Below, in pieces: positions 7,662 through 10,399 of a stretch of 10,399 nt of DNA. A model generated the notes under the pieces. It did not search any database. It had not been told where the DNA came from and worked only from the letters and a program-made list of their open reading frames with translations. Position 1 is the stretch's first letter. Each line of letters starts with the position of its first letter. The translations under genes were made by a program, and so were the position numbers. The stretch is from positions 258 through 10,656 of the forward strand of contig CALMVM010000335.1 of NCBI GenBank assembly GCA_937873255.1, given 5' to 3'. This DNA comes from an uncultured Verrucomicrobiota bacterium (GTDB lineage: Bacteria > Verrucomicrobiota > Verrucomicrobiia > Chthoniobacterales > SZAS-18).

Positions 7662-7689
7662 AAAGGGGCGGTGTCGATCCCGCCCCTTT
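7662..7689. terminator. Bidirectional intrinsic terminator between convergent genes
   Basis: A perfect 10-bp stem, AAAGGGGCGG (7662-7671) and CCGCCCCTTT (7680-7689), closes an 8-nt loop. On the minus strand the stem runs into six T (complement of the A run 7659-7664), a strong terminator for the exported-protein gene ending at 7715. On the plus strand the T tract is only TTTCGTCT, so termination of hppA there would be weaker but plausible. Confidence 0.85.
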
Positions 7690-7714
7690 CGTCTACCCAA
7701 CGGCGTGAAGTCGG

Positions 7715-8245
7715 TTACTTCCCGCCCAGGATCGAAGCGTACGCCTTTACCTCGGCGGCCGGCAGGGTCATGGAGGCGTTGGGTTCGCCGGTCGTCATCG
7801 TGTCGTAGCGCAACACGTCGGGCGACTGGACCACGAAGCGGACCTCGCCGCCGTACTTGATGTCGCCCACCTTGCCGATCTCGGCATTGGCCGGCGCGCC
7901 ACCGAGGAACTTGGCGAACACCCCTCGCAAATACGTGCTCAATTCGCCAACGGTCTTGTACTTGCCGGTGTTGATGACGAAATAACGCGTCGTCGTGCCC
8001 GACCCGGTCGGAACCACCGACGTGAACTTCACCCGCTGGCTCTTGAGCTTGGAATCGAGCGGCTGCGTGGCTTTCACCGAGTAGCTCGCGCCATCCATCG
8101 TGCGTGAGCCGAGGTCGTTGTCAAAGGAGGTGGGGGCGACGGCGGCGGTCGGCACCGCCGTCTGCGCACGCAGCGCGGGAGCAGCGGCGAAGGTCAACCC
8201 TAGCACGGCGGCACCGAGGCAAAACGAGGATTTGGATGGGATCAT
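7715..8245 (-). CDS. Exported protein of unknown function
   Basis: I do not recognise this 176-residue protein. The first 29 or so residues form a signal peptide: basic start (MIPSKSS), hydrophobic core (LGAAVLGLTFAAAPA) and a likely cleavage after LRA before QTAVPT. There is no lipobox Cys at the cleavage point, so a periplasmic or secreted location is more likely than lipid anchoring. The mature part is about 147 residues with no Cys, rich in Thr, Ser, Val and Lys. It contains strand-like segments such as RYFVINTGKYKTVGELSTYL and GEVRFVVQSPDVLRYDTM, ending LPAAEVKAYASILGGK. That suggests a small alpha/beta domain. The start at 8245 is supported by the signal peptide and the promoter just upstream; a longer reading into cimA has no support. 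It lies 38 nt after cimA and is followed by a strong terminator. Confidence 0.82.
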   Translation of the reverse strand: MIPSKSSFCLGAAVLGLTFAAAPALRAQTAVPTAAVAPTSFDNDLGSRTMDGASYSVKATQPLDSKLKSQRVKFTSVVPTGSGTTTRYFVINTGKYKTVGELSTYLRGVFAKFLGGAPANAEIGKVGDIKYGGEVRFVVQSPDVLRYDTMTTGEPNASMTLPAAEVKAYASILGGK

Positions 8246-8253
8246 GGGCGGCG

Positions 8254-8282
8254 ACCCTATCCGGTTACTGTCTGGCCGGCAA
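8254..8282 (-). promoter_or_regulatory. Candidate promoter of the exported-protein gene
   Basis: On the minus strand, TTGCCG (8282-8277) is followed after 17 nt by TAGGGT (8259-8254), and 8 nt later by the ATG at 8245. It fills the 38-nt gap after cimA, so the gene need not depend on cimA transcription. Spacing to the ATG again predicts a leaderless or nearly leaderless message. Confidence 0.5.
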
Positions 8283-8283
8283 A

Positions 8284-9864
8284 TCATTCCGCCGCCGGGC
8301 GTGACGCGAGTTTGTATTCGAGCCCGTCGATGAGCGCGAGCCAACTCGCCTCGATGATGTTGCCGCTGACCCCGACCGTGCTCCACGCTTCGTGCCCGTC
8401 GCTGCTGACGATGAGCACACGGGTGCGTGCCGCCGTCGCCTGGTGGCTGTCGATGATCCTCACCTTGTAATCCTGGAGCGCGATGCCGTCGATAGCCGGG
8501 TAAAACGGCCGGAGCGCCTTGCGGACGGCGGCGTCGAGGGCATTTACCGGGCCGTCGCCTTCGGCCACGGTGTATTCGTTGACCTCGCCGACGCGCAGTT
8601 TGACGGTCGCCTCGCAGGTCTCGTACAGCCGGTTGCCCGTCCGGCGGTAGTTGCAATGGTACTCCTGCAACGTGAACAAAGGCTCGTGCAAACCCAGCCG
8701 GCGGCGCACCAACAACTCGAAACTCGCCTCCGCCGCCTCGAATTCATAGCCGTCCTTCTCCAAACGCTTGATCTCGGCGAGCACGGCGATGACCTCCGGG
8801 CTGCCCTTGGCGAGGTTCAGATTGAACGCCCGTGCCTTGGCGAGGACGTTGCTCTGGCCGGACAATTCCGAGACGAGGATATGCTGCCGGTTGCCGACGG
8901 TGGCCGGGTCCATGTGTTCGTAGGAACGGGCAAGCTTTTGCACGGCGTGTACATGGACGCCGCCCTTGTGCGCGAAAGCGGTCGAGCCGATGAAGGGCGC
9001 GCGCGGGTCGTGGGGGCAATTCGCCAGTTCGTCCACGAAAAACGAGAGTTCCGTCAGCGCCGCCAGGTCGTCGATGACCGGCAGTTCCATCTTGCTCTGC
9101 AAACACGGGATCAGCGTCGTCAGGTTGCAGTTGCCGGTGCGCTCGCCGTAGCCGTTGATCGTACCCTGCACCTGCACCGCGCCGACACGGACGGCGGCGA
9201 GTGCGTTGGCGACGCCAAGGCCACAGTCGTTGTGTGTATGGATACCCAGCGGGGCGGGGGACAGGTGCGCCGCCGCCGCCCGGAAGATCGCGTCGACCTC
9301 GTCGGACATGCAGCCGCCGTTCGTGTCGCAAAGAACGATCAAATCGGCCCCGCCGTCGCGCGCCGCCGTGAGGGTCGCCAGCGCGTGGTCGGGATCGTCC
9401 TTGTAGCCGTCGAAAAAATGTTCGGCGTCGTAGATGACCTCCCGGCCGTGGCTTTTGAGGTGGCGCACGGTGTCGGTGATCATCGCGCGGTTCTCCGCCG
9501 GATCGACGCCGAGAATCTCCGTCACATGGAGCCGCCAGCTCTTGCCGAAGATCGTCACCACCGGCGTCGCCGCCTCCAGAAGCAGTCCTACCTGCGGATC
9601 GTTGGCGGCGGCAAGGTTTGCCCGGCGCGTGCTGCCGAACGCCGCCAGCCGGGCGCGATGCAGTTTCAACCGCTTGGCCTGCTCGAAGAACTCGGCGTCC
9701 TTCGGGTTGGAGCCCGGCCAGCCGCCTTCGATGTAATGCATCCCGAAAGCGTCCAGCTTCTCGGCGATACGCAGCTTGTCGAGCGCGCTGAAATTGATGC
9801 CCTCGCCCTGCGTTCCGTCGCGCAGGGTCGTGTCGTACAGCGATAACCGATGGGCGGGAGGCAT
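8284..9864 (-). CDS. cimA: Citramalate synthase, GSU1798 type (EC 2.3.3.21)
   Basis: This enzyme condenses acetyl-CoA with pyruvate to (R)-citramalate, the entry to the threonine-independent isoleucine route. The 526-residue protein starts with the DRE-TIM metallolyase signature LYDTTLRDGTQGEG (about residues 9-22). It then has YIEGGWPGSNPKDAEFF, a hallmark of this CimA group that distinguishes it from 2-isopropylmalate and homocitrate synthases. Metal-ligand HTHND is at 209-213 and NGYGERTGN at about 237-245. AFAHKGGVHVHAV follows. The last third is the LeuA-type regulatory domain (YRRTGNRLYETCEATVKLRV to EAWSTVGVSGNIIEASW), which normally gives feedback inhibition by isoleucine. A 22-residue upstream extension in frame is Arg-rich and unlike the family, so the ATG at 9864 is chosen. 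Confidence 0.96.
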   Translation of the reverse strand: MPPAHRLSLYDTTLRDGTQGEGINFSALDKLRIAEKLDAFGMHYIEGGWPGSNPKDAEFFEQAKRLKLHRARLAAFGSTRRANLAAANDPQVGLLLEAATPVVTIFGKSWRLHVTEILGVDPAENRAMITDTVRHLKSHGREVIYDAEHFFDGYKDDPDHALATLTAARDGGADLIVLCDTNGGCMSDEVDAIFRAAAAHLSPAPLGIHTHNDCGLGVANALAAVRVGAVQVQGTINGYGERTGNCNLTTLIPCLQSKMELPVIDDLAALTELSFFVDELANCPHDPRAPFIGSTAFAHKGGVHVHAVQKLARSYEHMDPATVGNRQHILVSELSGQSNVLAKARAFNLNLAKGSPEVIAVLAEIKRLEKDGYEFEAAEASFELLVRRRLGLHEPLFTLQEYHCNYRRTGNRLYETCEATVKLRVGEVNEYTVAEGDGPVNALDAAVRKALRPFYPAIDGIALQDYKVRIIDSHQATAARTRVLIVSSDGHEAWSTVGVSGNIIEASWLALIDGLEYKLASRPAAE

Positions 9865-9867
9865 AGC

Positions 9868-9902
9868 AAAAAGGCGGGCGTAACCGCTAGCACCTTCCCG
9901 CC
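9868..9902 (-). terminator. Candidate terminator overlapping the cimA upstream region
   Basis: Read on the minus strand, GGCGGG (9902-9897) and CCCGCC (9878-9873) form a 6-bp stem with an 18-nt loop, directly followed by five T (9872-9868). It could end transcription of the oxidoreductase gene that stops at 9939. It ends three bases before the cimA ATG. A TAGCGG element (9889-9884) inside the loop resembles the -10 boxes elsewhere in this window but has no good -35 partner. Confidence 0.45.
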
Positions 9903-9938
9903 GCCGACGCCAGCGCCGGTTCCGCCCCAACGTCCGGC

Positions 9939-10399
9939 TTATTCCTTGCCGTGGGCAACGCGGATCGCCTTTTCGATCTCGTCGAATTTCTCGGGCTTCT
10001 GATTACAGAGGAGGGCTCCGCGCAGCTTGTCACCGAGGAAATACCGGACGACGAACGATTTCTTCTCGCGCGAACCTTCCAGTTCGGCCCGCATCGGTGT
10101 GACGCCGCCGAAATCCCCGACGAACTGGAACTTCAGATCGAACGCCACGCTCGCGTAACGCGGCAGGAAATCGTACCGCTGACGCTTCTTGCCGGTCATG
10201 TTCGCGCCGACTAATAACCCCTGCTGGCGGGCGTTTTCCCAGTGGTCGGTCCGGCGCACGCCGCCGTATACCCGGTCGGGGTAGAGCGCGATGTCGCCGG
10301 CCGCGTAAATGCCCTTCTCGTCGGTTTCGAGGAATTCGTTGACCGGCGTGCCCTTCGGAGAGCTGAGCGGGGTGTTGCGGACCAGCTCCAGGTTCATCT
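9939..10399 (-). CDS. FAD/NAD(P)-dependent oxidoreductase, C-terminal part
   Basis: Only the last ~153 residues are present; the gene continues past the right edge on the minus strand, and the Met at 10397 is probably internal. The segment VNEFLETDEKGIYAAGDIAL is the second FAD-binding motif of pyridine nucleotide-disulfide oxidoreductases (GxYAxGD). It is followed by RRTDHWENARQQGLLVGANM, where these enzymes pack against FAD. The last ~85 residues contain a C-terminal domain (FLPRYASVAFDLKFQFVGDF, ending in KPEKFDEIEKAIR) like that of rubredoxin/ferredoxin reductases and AIF-like proteins. The electron partner cannot be told from this part. The gene stops 74 nt before the cimA start and is followed by a possible terminator. 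Confidence 0.88.
   Translation of the reverse strand, partial: MNLELVRNTPLSSPKGTPVNEFLETDEKGIYAAGDIALYPDRVYGGVRRTDHWENARQQGLLVGANMTGKKRQRYDFLPRYASVAFDLKFQFVGDFGGVTPMRAELEGSREKKSFVVRYFLGDKLRGALLCNQKPEKFDEIEKAIRVAHGKE

Noticed and set aside
6223..7860. 545-codon open frame overlapping hppA in another plus frame
   Set aside because: Very Arg/Gly/His-rich, no domain, begins inside hppA and crosses its terminator; a shadow of hppA codon use.
8392..9846. 484-codon open frame on the plus strand opposite cimA
   Set aside because: Antisense shadow of a GC-rich gene: the product is rich in Arg, Val, Ala and His with no recognisable motif, and cimA on the other strand is unmistakable.
1..10399. Search for defence, CRISPR, prophage, transposon or toxin-antitoxin content
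   Set aside because: No spaced repeats, transposase, integrase, inverted-repeat ends or toxin-like small gene pairs were seen; the genes are core metabolism.

Overview
This is a GC-rich bacterial stretch made almost entirely of housekeeping and metabolic genes. Gene content fits a Gram-negative-type cell: a ChaN-like lipoprotein, a YqgE/AlgH protein, a membrane H+-pyrophosphatase, and GSU1798-type citramalate synthase. The near absence of Shine-Dalgarno sequences is also suggestive. Together they point to a Verrucomicrobiota-like organism, perhaps of the Opitutae. That placement is an inference; no rRNA or other marker gene is present.

Layout. Left part, plus strand: a ChaN-like haem/iron-associated lipoprotein gene broken by one extra base in a C6 run (101-998), yqgE/algH (1048-1620), alanine dehydrogenase (1647-2756), and a small GIY-YIG-like gene that overlaps the ald stop by 4 nt (2753-3136). 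Middle, plus strand: an arginine pair, argD (3212-4516) and argF (4530-5435), separated by 13 nt that, with the last base of the argD stop, hold a perfect 13-nt palindrome. Next comes a K+-independent-type proton-pumping pyrophosphatase (5540-7642). A bidirectional terminator (7662-7689) separates this from the minus-strand block. Right part, minus strand: an unrecognised exported protein (7715-8245), citramalate synthase cimA (8284-9864), and the C-terminal part of an FAD/NAD(P)-dependent oxidoreductase cut by the window edge (9939-10399).

Functionally, the window covers arginine synthesis (N-acetylornithine to citrulline), pyruvate-derived isoleucine synthesis (citramalate route), alanine/pyruvate interconversion, and pyrophosphate-driven proton pumping, which also removes PPi made by biosynthesis.

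Regulatory pattern. Four starts (chaN, ald, hppA and the exported protein) are preceded by TTGnnn - 16 or 17 nt - TAGnnT. At three of them the -10-like box ends only 7-9 nt before the ATG, which would give leaderless or nearly leaderless mRNAs. I find no defence system, mobile element, CRISPR array, rRNA or tRNA, and no clearly novel multi-gene system. The best leads are the ChaN frameshift, the promoter pattern, the terminator/promoter overlap before cimA, the divergent GIY-YIG-like gene and the unassigned exported protein.
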